From contig JAEXGT010000099.1 of NCBI GenBank assembly GCA_023450615.1, forward strand, positions 1 through 57,616: a stretch of DNA of 57,616 bases. Direction: 5' to 3'. The DNA is from Pseudomonadota bacterium. Lineage in GTDB: Bacteria > Pseudomonadota > Alphaproteobacteria > Rhizobiales > Beijerinckiaceae. Position 1 is the first letter of the stretch. Every line of letters starts with the position of its first letter. Under the pieces are notes generated by a model. That model was not told where the DNA came from, ran no database searches, and saw nothing but the letters and a program-made list of their open reading frames with translations. The position numbers and the translations under genes are program-made. This document shows positions 49,930 through 57,284 of this stretch, in pieces.

Positions 49930-51144
49930 TCATGCGAACAAGCTCAATTGCTGCGGTTTCTCGATCAGGCGCTCACGCAGATCCTGCCGGTCGAGCCTGG
50001 CCTTCGGGTGGTGATCGGCCGTGATAAGAAACGGCTTGGCGCGCTTGAGGCCGGAGGTGAGGCGCGCCACATCCTCCAACCGCAACGTGGTGTGCCGCCG
50101 CGCCGTCACGATCTTGTTCACGGCGCGCGCGCCGAGGCCCGGCACACGCAGCAGCATCTCGCGTTCGGCGCTGTTCACATCGACCGGGAAAAGATGACGG
50201 TTCTTGAGCGCCCAGGCGAGCTTGGGATCGACGTCGAGATCGAGCATGCCCTTTTCGCTGCTGTCCGCGATCTCCTCGACGTTGAAGCCGTAATAGCGCA
50301 GCAGCCAATCGGCCTGATAAAGCCTGCTCTCGCGCATCAGAGGCGGCGGTTTCAGCGGAAGAATGGCGCTGGAATCCGGAATCGGGCTGAAGGCCGAATA
50401 ATACACACGCTTCATGTCGTAATGGCCGTAGAGCCTGGCCGATTTGCGCAGCACATCCGCATCGGTCGTGTCGTCCGCGCCCACGATCATCTGCGTGGTC
50501 TGGCCCGCGGGCGAGAAATGGCGGCGCTCCTCGCGCGCCTCTTCGATGCGCTCGAACATCTGCGCCATGGCGCCCTCGATGGAGGCACCATCCTTCTCCG
50601 GCGCAAGACGCTCCAGGCTTCGCTCCGTCGGCAATTCGAGATTGATGGACAGGCGATCCGCCCACAGCCCCGCCTCCTCGATGAGCCACGGGCTCGCTTC
50701 GGGGATCGTCTTGAGATGGATATAGCCGTGAAAGCCATGCTCGCGCCGCAGCTTCTTCGCGGTTAGCAGCATCTGCTCCATGGTATAGTCGGGCGAGCGG
50801 ATGATGCCGGACGACAGGAACAGGCCCTCGATATAGTTGCGCTTGTAGAACTCGATGGTGAGAGTCACCACTTCCTCGACCGAGAACTTGGCCCGCTTCA
50901 CGTTCGACGTGCGCCGGTTCACGCAATAGGCGCAGTCGAACAGGCAGTAATTCGTCAAAAGAATTTTGAGCAGGGAAACGCAGCGTCCGTCCGGTGTGTA
51001 GGCATGACAAATTCCCGACGCCGTGGTGGAGCCCAGGCCGTCGATATCGGCCTTGCGCCCGCCCGCGCCGGAGGAAGAACAGGAGGCGTCGTATTTCGCT
51101 GCGTCCGCGAGGATACGGAGCTTGCGGCTGAGCTTCTCGTCCAT
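49930..51144 (-). CDS. putative DNA modification/repair radical SAM protein (TIGR03916 type)
   Basis: 404 residues from ATG 51144 (GGGAGG upstream; a GTG at 51165 is possible). The radical SAM cluster is NYCLFDCAYCVNRR (Cys67, Cys71, Cys74; C-x3-C-x2-C). A TIM-barrel body with GLFLSSGIIRSPDYTMEQML follows. Near residue 330 a helix-hairpin-helix, LLRVPGLGARAVNKIV, points to DNA binding. This family is known almost only as the partner of DUF4130/UdgX proteins, and its reaction is unknown. A LexA box (51170-51184) lies 26 bases before the start. It is first in a two-gene SOS operon with udgX. Confidence 0.9.
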   Translation of the reverse strand: MDEKLSRKLRILADAAKYDASCSSSGAGGRKADIDGLGSTTASGICHAYTPDGRCVSLLKILLTNYCLFDCAYCVNRRTSNVKRAKFSVEEVVTLTIEFYKRNYIEGLFLSSGIIRSPDYTMEQMLLTAKKLRREHGFHGYIHLKTIPEASPWLIEEAGLWADRLSINLELPTERSLERLAPEKDGASIEGAMAQMFERIEEAREERRHFSPAGQTTQMIVGADDTTDADVLRKSARLYGHYDMKRVYYSAFSPIPDSSAILPLKPPPLMRESRLYQADWLLRYYGFNVEEIADSSEKGMLDLDVDPKLAWALKNRHLFPVDVNSAEREMLLRVPGLGARAVNKIVTARRHTTLRLEDVARLTSGLKRAKPFLITADHHPKARLDRQDLRERLIEKPQQLSLFA

Positions 51145-51169
51145 GGAATCAAGGGCCTCCCGCACAATC

Positions 51170-51184
51170 GTTCGTGTTTTGTTC
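51170..51184 (-). promoter_or_regulatory. LexA (SOS) box of the radical SAM-udgX operon
   Basis: On the plus strand the site reads GTTCGTGTTTTGTTC, an exact GTTC-N7-GTTC alphaproteobacterial LexA site. It lies 26 bases upstream of the radical SAM start codon, where bound LexA would block the promoter. Confidence 0.82.
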
Positions 51185-51263
51185 TATCATGGGGCCGGAA
51201 AATAGGCGAGGGGCGGGAGGTCGCATCCTTCTGGGACGGATGCGGGAGGATCGTCACGACTAG

Positions 51264-51297
51264 AAATAAAAGAAAGGGGCCTTTGAGGGCCCCTTTC
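51264..51297 (-). terminator. rho-independent terminator of the PRC-barrel gene
   Basis: A ten-base-pair stem (51272-51281 with 51288-51297) lies 22 bases past the stop at 51319. On the minus strand it is followed by TTTTATTT, a proper U-tract. Confidence 0.78.
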
Positions 51298-51318
51298 CGG
51301 TTTCTGCAGCCGCTTGGA

Positions 51319-51939
51319 TTAGCGGTTGTACTTGAACTCCGGCATGCTCTGGAGCTGTTCCTTGGTCATATTGACCATCGCATGATCGGGAGCCGTACGG
51401 TTGGCGTTGTCAGCGCTCATGTTCGAAGCCGTCGTGCCGGTGGTGGTGCCAGCCGTGGAACCCGTGGTGCTCGGAGCGCCAGCCGTCGTGTTCGTGCCTG
51501 CGGTGCCGGTGCCCATGGCGCCGCCGGTATTCGTGTTGGCAGCCGATGCATTGGAGCGCGGCTCATTCACGAACGTAACCTCATCGAAGGAGATCGCCAC
51601 GTCGCGCTCGCCGATGCCGAGAAATCCGCCGACGCCGATCACGACGGCCTGGATCTTCCCATCCTTATCGATCAGCATTTCGCTGATATCGCCGATCTTT
51701 TCGTTGTTCTGGTTGTACACGTCCAGACCTTCGATCTTCGAAGCGCGCCACTGGCCAGGCTGCATCTGGGTCATGGAGCTGCCGGTAGCGCCCATGCTGG
51801 CATTGCCGGAGGTCGAAGCGCCGGGGCTCACCGTGGTCGAGCTGCCGCCGGTCGCGCCGGAGCCGGAGGTCTGAGCGAGGGCAGGTGCAGCGATCAGAGC
51901 CGAGCCGAGAAGAGCCACTGCGAGATGTTTCACAACCAT
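51319..51939 (-). CDS. secreted PRC-barrel domain protein
   Basis: 206 residues from ATG 51939 (GGAGG six bases upstream). A signal peptide of about 22 residues (MVVKHLAVALLGSALIAAPA) is followed by a Ser/Gly/Thr-rich linker. The PRC-barrel reads WRASKIEGLDVYNQNNEKIG then DISEMLIDKDGKIQAVVIGV (about 64-120). A long Ala/Thr/Gly repeat tail follows, with a final amphipathic block TKEQLQSMPEFKYNR. PRC-barrels bind RNA or proteins; the exported type is common in Hyphomicrobiales and often stress-induced. A candidate EcfG promoter lies upstream. Confidence 0.85.
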   Translation of the reverse strand: MVVKHLAVALLGSALIAAPALAQTSGSGATGGSSTTVSPGASTSGNASMGATGSSMTQMQPGQWRASKIEGLDVYNQNNEKIGDISEMLIDKDGKIQAVVIGVGGFLGIGERDVAISFDEVTFVNEPRSNASAANTNTGGAMGTGTAGTNTTAGAPSTTGSTAGTTTGTTASNMSADNANRTAPDHAMVNMTKEQLQSMPEFKYNR

Positions 51940-51988
51940 GTAATCCTCCTGATTGGTGAGTACGGCATGAAGCGCCGCTTGCTCACTC

Positions 51989-52013
51989 AACGGGCGAGGT
52001 GGGAATTGGTTCT
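51989..52013 (-). promoter_or_regulatory. weak EcfG-type promoter candidate for the PRC-barrel gene
   Basis: Reading the minus strand: AGAAC, 16 bases, CGTT. The -35 box differs from GGAAC at one base and the spacer is one shorter than at the exact sites. It lies 50 bases before the start codon. Confidence 0.35.
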
Positions 52014-52041
52014 GCGTTTATCTTCACAGAGTCGCGGGGCC

Positions 52042-52074
52042 TCCGAAAAAGAATGGCCGGGCAAGCCCGGCCAT
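52042..52074 (-). terminator. terminator after the OsmC-family gene
   Basis: On the minus strand, TGGCCGGGC/GCCCGGCCA forms a strong GC hairpin 20 bases after the OsmC stop, trailed by TTCTTTTT. It separates OsmC from the PRC-barrel gene. Confidence 0.65.
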
Positions 52075-52094
52075 GACGCAACCTTGGCCGAATC

Positions 52095-52517
52095 TCAAGC
52101 CAGGGTGAAATCCATCGTGATTTCGGTATTCAGGACCTTCGAGACCGGGCAGTTTTTCTCCGCGGTGCGGGCCAGTTCCTCGAACTTCGCGCGGTCGATG
52201 CCCGGCACGTTGGCGGTCAATGTGAGCGCCGATTTCTTGATCGCGAAGCCGCCACCTTCCTGCTCGAGAGAAATCACCGCTTCCGTGGCAAGTTCAGTCG
52301 GCGTGAAGCCTGCGCCCTGAAGCTGGAAGGCAAGGGCCATGGTGAAGCAGCCTGCATGCGCGGCTGCGATCAACTCTTCGGGATTCGTGCCCTTCTCGTT
52401 CTCGAAGCGGGTCTTGAAGGAATAGGGCGTAGACGACAGCACGCCGGAATCGGACGTCAGGTGCCCGGAACCATCCTTGCCCGTACCCTGCCAGACGGCT
52501 CTTGCCTTGCGGTTCAT
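52095..52517 (-). CDS. OsmC-family peroxiredoxin
   Basis: 140 residues from ATG 52517 (AAAGGAGACC upstream). The two catalytic cysteines are visible in LIAAAHAGCFTMALAFQLQG and ARTAEKNCPVSKVLN. Arg and Glu of the active site fit TRFENEKGTNPEELIAA. OsmC reduces organic hydroperoxides with thiol help and is usually induced by osmotic or oxidative stress. The next gene to the right (DUF1345) is divergent. No OhrR-type regulator is nearby. Confidence 0.92.
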   Translation of the reverse strand: MNRKARAVWQGTGKDGSGHLTSDSGVLSSTPYSFKTRFENEKGTNPEELIAAAHAGCFTMALAFQLQGAGFTPTELATEAVISLEQEGGGFAIKKSALTLTANVPGIDRAKFEELARTAEKNCPVSKVLNTEITMDFTLA

Positions 52518-52640
52518 CGTGGTCTCCTTTGAAGGTTGAGGTGGGTGATGTAGGACAAGGTTGACCGTGCTCCAGTCCAAAGTGCCGCAAAACGGCTTTG
52601 CCGTTATGCGGGTGCAAGGCGAGCCGAACGAGAGAGTTCC

Positions 52641-53279
52641 ATGATTCGTTTTCACTCCCGTTTGCGCCCGCGGCTTCTCGGTTCTGTTCTTTTGGCGATC
52701 GCCGTCTATGTCATCCTGCCGGGGGATTGGGGCCCGGTCTCGCGGTTTCTGGTTTCCTGGGACATCGGCACTGCGGGCTATCTCGTTCTGGCCATGGCGA
52801 TGGCGGCACGCTCCACCACCGCCAAGTTGCAGCAGCGCGCGGCCGATGAGGACGAGACGGCTCTGGTGTTTCTCATCCTCACCCTGTCGGCGGCCGTGGT
52901 CAGTCTCATCGCCATCGGCATCGAACTGTCCGGCATTCAGAACGCCACAGGGCAGCAGGGCTTCCGGCTGGCCATTGCCGGCATCACCATCTTCTGCTCC
53001 TGGTTCTTCGTGCACACGATCTTCGCCATTCATTACGCGCACGAATATTACGGAGACAAAGGCGAGCGGCAGGGGCTTGCCTTTCCGCACAAGGAGAAAC
53101 CCGATTACTGGGATTTCCTGTACTTCGCCTTCAACCTGGGCGCGGCTGCCCAGACTTCCGATGTGGTCATCGTTTCCAGGCGCATGCGCCGGTTGGCGCT
53201 TGCCCATACGATCCTGTCGTTTCTCTTCAATACCACCATCCTGGCTCTCGCTGTGAATGTCGGCGCGGGTCTTCTCTAA
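52641..53279 (+). CDS. DUF1345 integral membrane protein
   Basis: 212 residues with about five transmembrane helices. Family marks are RLAIAGITIFCSWFFVHTIF then AIHYAHEYYGDKGERQGLAF, and PDYWDFLYFAFNLGAAAQTS with DVVIVSRRMRRLALAHTILS. The YAHEYY and D-DFLYFAFNLG-AAQTSDV signature is diagnostic. Function is unknown; relatives look like distant channel-type proteins. It is followed closely by a GNAT gene on the same strand (17 bases). Confidence 0.88.
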   Translation: MIRFHSRLRPRLLGSVLLAIAVYVILPGDWGPVSRFLVSWDIGTAGYLVLAMAMAARSTTAKLQQRAADEDETALVFLILTLSAAVVSLIAIGIELSGIQNATGQQGFRLAIAGITIFCSWFFVHTIFAIHYAHEYYGDKGERQGLAFPHKEKPDYWDFLYFAFNLGAAAQTSDVVIVSRRMRRLALAHTILSFLFNTTILALAVNVGAGLL

Positions 53280-53296
53280 CATTCCGGCTCAAAGAC

Positions 53297-53824
53297 ATGA
53301 CCTCTTCCGCAATCGTTCCCGTGCTCGAAACGGAGCGCCTTATCCTGCGCGGCCACAGGCTCGACGACTTCCCGGATTCCCTCGCTCTATGGTCGAACCC
53401 GGATGTGACGCGCTTCATCGGCGGCCGGCCCTCGACGCGGGAGGAGGCGTGGGGCCGCCTGCTGCGCTATGCCGGTCATTGGTCTCTGCTCGGTTTCGGC
53501 TATTGGGCCGTGGAGGAAAAGGGAACCGGACGCTTCATCGGCGAAACCGGCTTCGCCGAAGGCCGCCGCGAGATCGAACCGTCGCTCGAAGGCATTCCGG
53601 AGATCGGCTGGGCTCTGTCGCCCGATGTTCACGGCAAGGGCTATGCGACGGAAGCCGTGCAGGCGGTCATGGCATGGGGCGAAAGCCATTTCGGTGCCGT
53701 CCGTACGGCCTGCATCATCGCGCCGGAGAACGGGCCGTCGATTCGCGTCGCGCAGAAATGCGGATACCGGGAATTCCGGCGCACGACCTACAAGGACAAT
53801 CCGACCATCATGTTCATGCGCTGA
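53297..53824 (+). CDS. GNAT family N-acetyltransferase (RimJ/RimL-like)
   Basis: 175 residues. The N-terminal strand PVLETERLILRGHRLDDFPD is typical of the RimJ/RimL branch. EIGWALSPDVHGKGYATEAV carries the acetyl-CoA pyrophosphate loop (H-G-K-G-Y-A). IAPENGPSIRVAQKCGYREF is the late motif B helix. It moves acetyl from acetyl-CoA to an amine; the substrate could be a protein N-terminus, a polyamine or a drug. It is probably co-transcribed with the DUF1345 gene and convergent with recX. Confidence 0.87.
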   Translation: MTSSAIVPVLETERLILRGHRLDDFPDSLALWSNPDVTRFIGGRPSTREEAWGRLLRYAGHWSLLGFGYWAVEEKGTGRFIGETGFAEGRREIEPSLEGIPEIGWALSPDVHGKGYATEAVQAVMAWGESHFGAVRTACIIAPENGPSIRVAQKCGYREFRRTTYKDNPTIMFMR

Positions 53825-53838
53825 TCGCCTGAATGGCG

Positions 53839-54384
53839 TCATGGGGAGCCGTCCTCGCGGTCCCCGTCGATTACGTTGCGGGCCACGTCGAAGCGGAAGC
53901 CTGCACGGACGAGAGCGGCGAGATCCTTGTCGCGGTAAGGTGCCCGTTCCCCAGGACGGTAGGGGCCGAGCTTGCGGCGGCGGGCAAGGGCGTGAGCTGC
54001 CTTCTCCTCGTCGTCCTCCTCGCCGCTTTCGAGGACGGCTGCGATGGTGGAGCGGTCGACGCCCTTTGCCGAGAGTTTGGCCTGAATCGCCCGCGCGGAT
54101 CCGCCTCGGCGGCGCAAGGTGGCGATACGCGCTTCCGCATAGCGGTTGTCGTCGATGAGGCCGGTGCGCAGGCTTTTCGCCACGACCTCGTCGATCATCT
54201 CCTGAAATTCCGCCGGGTCCTCGTCCCGCAGGCGGCAGCGCTTGTCGACCTTGCGCTTCAGCACGCGCCGCAGGTTCTCGGCGGAGGAAGCATAGCGTTC
54301 GAGATAGGCAAGCGCCGCCCGCTGCAGATAAGCGGGCGTGACCTTTCGCGGAGGTTTTTTGGCGGGCTTCTCGTCGTCGGTCAT
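53839..54384 (-). CDS. recX: recombination regulator RecX
   Basis: 181 residues from ATG 54384, whose ATGA overlaps the PAP2 stop. Triple helix repeats of the RecX family are visible: RAALAYLERYASSAENLRRV then LKRKVDKRC, followed by SLRTGLIDDNRYAEARIATL and RRRGGSARAIQAKLSAKGVD. RecX binds RecA filaments and limits recombinase activity. In most bacteria it follows recA; here it is the third gene of an operon with a YcaQ-like glycosylase and PAP2, headed by a LexA box. SOS control is therefore kept by another route. Confidence 0.9.
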   Translation of the reverse strand: MTDDEKPAKKPPRKVTPAYLQRAALAYLERYASSAENLRRVLKRKVDKRCRLRDEDPAEFQEMIDEVVAKSLRTGLIDDNRYAEARIATLRRRGGSARAIQAKLSAKGVDRSTIAAVLESGEEDDEEKAAHALARRRKLGPYRPGERAPYRDKDLAALVRAGFRFDVARNVIDGDREDGSP

Positions 54385-55175
54385 GCGGTGTCGGCCTCGG
54401 GCGGAAGCGACGTCTCGCCCGGCTTCTCGACCTGTCCCTTGCGCTGCAATTGCAACGCCACGAACCAGCACAACGCGGCCCAGGCCGCGCCGACGGACCA
54501 GCCGGCGATCACATCGCTCGGCCAGTGCACGCCGAGATAGACGCGGCTTGCGCCGACCAGCAGGGTGAGAGCGATGGCGAGGCTCATGATGAAGGCGCTG
54601 ACACGGCGGCGTTTCTCCACGCGGGCGAGCAACGCGCCGAGCGTCAGATAGGTGATGGCCGACAGCATGGCATGGCCGCTCGGGAAGCTCGCCGTGTAAA
54701 CCCGTGTGGCGTGGGGAACGAGATCGGGCCGGGGCCGCTCGAAGCCGAACTTGAGCCCCGTCGAGAGCAGCGTGCCGCCGACGATGGAGACGACGACGAG
54801 AAGCGCCGCGCCGCGCTTTCCCGCCATCAGCAGATAGATGACCGTTGCCGCGGTCAGCATGCTGAGGACCGCATAACCGCCGAGGCCCGTGAAGTCCCGC
54901 GCGGCTTCCTCCAGCCAGCTCGGCCCTAGGGGATCAGCGAGGTTCTGGGGATTGCGCAGGGAAAGCAGGATCGCGCTGTCGAGCTCATGGGTTGCGCCCT
55001 CAGTCACCTCGTCGGCGATGGCGATGAAGATCCAGACAAAGAAACCGCAGGTAAAGAGGGACAAGAGAGGGCCGATCTGGTTCAGCCCGAGGCGGAACCA
55101 GAGATGAGCGATGGGCGCGAGATATTTGTTCATGCCCGCTTGAGATAGGAGCATGGGGCGATCCGGCGAGGGCAT
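54381..55175 (-). CDS. PAP2-family phosphatase, membrane-bound
   Basis: 264 residues from ATG 55175 (TGGAG nine bases upstream). About six transmembrane helices are present. The three phosphatase motifs are intact: KFGFERPRPD (K-x6-RP), YTASFPSGHAMLSAITYL (PSGH) and SRVYLGVHWPSDVIAGW (SR-x5-H-x3-D). Relatives dephosphorylate undecaprenyl pyrophosphate or phosphatidate on the periplasmic face. The start lies two bases beyond the upstream stop and the end overlaps recX, so translation is tightly coupled. A lipid phosphatase between two DNA-repair genes is unusual. Confidence 0.88.
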   Translation of the reverse strand: MPSPDRPMLLSQAGMNKYLAPIAHLWFRLGLNQIGPLLSLFTCGFFVWIFIAIADEVTEGATHELDSAILLSLRNPQNLADPLGPSWLEEAARDFTGLGGYAVLSMLTAATVIYLLMAGKRGAALLVVVSIVGGTLLSTGLKFGFERPRPDLVPHATRVYTASFPSGHAMLSAITYLTLGALLARVEKRRRVSAFIMSLAIALTLLVGASRVYLGVHWPSDVIAGWSVGAAWAALCWFVALQLQRKGQVEKPGETSLPPEADTA

Positions 55176-55176
55176 G

Positions 55177-56370
55177 TCAGAGCTCCAGTTTCTTGCGCCA
55201 TTCCTTCGGCGCGGTGATGCTGCCGAGGCCGAGCCACTCGGCCATGAGGCGCAGTTCCTCCCCGAGCGCGGGAGCGATTGCGTCCGGCGGCACGGCCGCT
55301 TCCGGATGGATCGAGTGCACGATGAGGTTCCCCTTCACGCGGTCCGCCTTCAGATCCACGCGGGCGACGATGGTCTCGCCGAGCAGGAACGGCAGGCAGT
55401 AATAGCCGAATTCGCGCTTCTCGGCGGGCGTATAGATTTCGATGCGATAGCGGAAATCGAACAGGCGCTCCGTGCGCGTGCGCTCCCAGACGATGGGATC
55501 GAACGGCGAGACGAGGGCGCGTGCCTCGATCCGGCGCGGCATCCGCGCCTGCGGATCGAGATAGACCGGCCCGTTCCAGCCGTCGACGGTGACGGGAACG
55601 AGATCGCCCGCTTCCACGAGTTCCGGGATGCGCGCCTTCGCATCCTGCGGGCTCAGGCGGAAATAATCGCGCAGGCAGCGCTCGGAGGCGACGCCGAGCG
55701 CGCGGATGGACCGGCGCAGCAATTCGCGCTGGGCCTCGTCCTCCGCCGGCGTCGGCACGTTCAGGATCTCGGAGGGCAGCACGCGTTCGGGCAGGTCGTA
55801 GATGCGCTCGAAGCCGCGCCGCGTGGCGGTGGTGACCTCGCCCGCCCAGAACAGCCATTCCAGCGCGCGCTTGCCGTCGCTCCAGCCCCACCACGATCCC
55901 TGGCTCTTGCCGCCGATGGAAAGCTCGCCCGCGCCCATGGGGCCGCGCGTTTCGATCTCGCGGCGCACGTCCTTGATGAAGGCGCGCTTTTCCTTCCCGA
56001 ACTGGGCGAGGCCGCCATAGATGCCTTCGCCTTTCGCAGCCCGCGCCATGCGCCAGCGGAAAAAGGGTTGCAGGCCGAGGGAAATCAGCGAGGCCTCGTG
56101 GCCCCAATACTCGAAGGCTTCGCGCTTCTTCGGATGATAGGCGATTGTCTCGACCAGGTCGCGGTCATAGGAGCCGAGCCGCGAGAAGAGCGGCATGTAA
56201 TGGGCGCGCACCAGCACGTTCACCGAGTCGATCTGCAGAAGATGCGAGCGCTGCAGCAGACGCTTCACATGGCGGATATTCGCGCCGTCCGGCCTCGGCT
56301 CGTGAAGGCCTTGAGCGGCAAGGGCGATGCGGCGGGCTTGAGCGAGGGAGAGCTTGGTGCGGGCGGTCAT
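55177..56370 (-). CDS. YcaQ/AlkX-type winged-helix DNA glycosylase
   Basis: 397 residues from ATG 56370; the frame stays open upstream, but that 5' part is low-complexity and unlike the family. The N-terminal LSLAQARRIALAAQGLH and RSHLLQIDSVNVLVRAHYMP (the Q-x-D motif Gln46/Asp48) match the HTH_42 (YcaQ/AlkX) family, as do YWGHEASLISL and GSWWGWSDGKRALEWLFWAG. E. coli YcaQ unhooks interstrand cross-links such as those of nitrogen mustard. It heads the operon with pap2 and recX; a LexA-controlled promoter lies about 435 bases upstream. Confidence 0.88.
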   Translation of the reverse strand: MTARTKLSLAQARRIALAAQGLHEPRPDGANIRHVKRLLQRSHLLQIDSVNVLVRAHYMPLFSRLGSYDRDLVETIAYHPKKREAFEYWGHEASLISLGLQPFFRWRMARAAKGEGIYGGLAQFGKEKRAFIKDVRREIETRGPMGAGELSIGGKSQGSWWGWSDGKRALEWLFWAGEVTTATRRGFERIYDLPERVLPSEILNVPTPAEDEAQRELLRRSIRALGVASERCLRDYFRLSPQDAKARIPELVEAGDLVPVTVDGWNGPVYLDPQARMPRRIEARALVSPFDPIVWERTRTERLFDFRYRIEIYTPAEKREFGYYCLPFLLGETIVARVDLKADRVKGNLIVHSIHPEAAVPPDAIAPALGEELRLMAEWLGLGSITAPKEWRKKLEL

Positions 56371-56811
56371 GAGCGAAGGGATGTGATGGGCTGCACAGGT
56401 AAAGGCAATTCGAAGGGTTCGACAACCCGCGACAGGGCCCATCGCCGCTCGTCGATTCCAAGCGGGAGACGCCGGGGCCATCGTGGGGAATGGACTTTCA
56501 CGCTGAAGCGCATCGCCGGGACGGCCTAGAGGTTTGCAAAAGCAAGCGGGAGTGACCTCGCGAGCCTTTGGCTCCGAGGGGATGGGGTCGAGGGAGGCGC
56601 GAGGAGGCGTCCGGCTCGGCTGTGGAGTGAGTGAAGAACCAAACGGCTCCTCGCGCACGGTTCTTTTAGGCGGACACCGCATCTGTCCTGCAAAGGATGT
56701 GCGGGCGGCCTCCTGCCGGAGGACTTGCGTCAGCCTCATCCGCAGGACCGCTCCCGGCTCCACAATCACGACGCCTCGCGAGCGCGCCCCTCGGTGAGCC
56801 GAGATGCGAAG
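56371..56811 (-). other. long leader of the ycaQ-pap2-recX transcript
   Basis: The region lies between the SOS promoter and the ycaQ ATG. The ycaQ frame has no stop across it and could be read as an extension of up to about 140 residues (for example MRLTQVLRQEAARTSFAG). That text is Pro/Arg-rich and unlike known glycosylases, so I treat it as an untranslated leader or leader peptide. Short hairpins such as GAGCCTTTGGCTC occur. No known riboswitch is recognised. Confidence 0.45.
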
Positions 56812-56855
56812 GTTATAGCCAATGCTAGGACAATTGTCAAGAACAAAATGAGAAC
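56812..56855 (-). promoter_or_regulatory. LexA box plus sigma-70 promoter of the ycaQ-pap2-recX operon
   Basis: On the minus strand GTTCTCATTTTGTTC (56855-56841) is an exact GTTC-N7-GTTC LexA site. It abuts TTGACA (56840-56835), a 17-base spacer and TATAAC (56817-56812). This is close to the sigma-70 consensus, so the promoter should be strong once LexA is cleaved. Confidence 0.85.
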
Positions 56856-56916
56856 ATACTATTTCCACCGTCCTGGCCGGACGGGTCCCGGGCCTTCCGA
56901 TCCGAATCCCCTCCGT

Positions 56917-57018
56917 CCTCATCCTGAGGAGCAGCGCAACTGCGTCTCGAAGGAGGCCTCCAGAGAGCACTGGACCCTCCTTCGAGACGGTCGCTGACGC
57001 GACCTCCTCAGGATGAGG
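56917..57018. repeat. nested palindromic intergenic repeat (about 100 bases)
   Basis: The outer arms CCTCATCCTGAGGAG (56917-56931) and CTCCTCAGGATGAGG (57004-57018) are inverted copies. The inner arms CGTCTCGAAGGAGG (56943-56956) and CCTCCTTCGAGACG (56976-56989) are too. The whole can fold into a long hairpin. Such CATCCTGAGGA elements are common intergenic repeats in Hyphomicrobiales. Confidence 0.75.
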
Positions 57019-57074
57019 GCGGTGTGTGGTCGAAGCGGGATCGCCATCGGGACGGATGCAGACTCCTCCTCGCT

Positions 57075-57222
57075 GTCATCCCCGCGCAGGCGGGGATCCA
57101 TAACCACAACGGGTGGCGGTAAAGACGCTGAGACGTCCGACGCGTCTTTTCCTGCCTCGTTAGCGGATATGGATTTCCACGCCTTCGGCGCGGCCCTTCG
57201 GGTCCGCCTTCGCGGGAATGAC
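57075..57222. repeat. MITE-like pair of inverted GTCATTCCCGCG-type repeats
   Basis: GTCATCCCCGCGCAGGCGGG (57075-57094) and the reverse complement of GTCATTCCCGCGAAGGCGGA (57203-57222) face each other about 105 bases apart. The left copy is itself palindromic (ATCCCCGC/GCGGGGAT). The spacer has no coding sequence. The size and layout resemble a small non-autonomous element, but no target duplication was identified. Confidence 0.55.
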
Positions 57223-57284
57223 ATGGTGGAGGCAGGGATGACGGGGAGGTGCGAATCCTCCGCTCGGTGAACGCTGCGGCGCTC

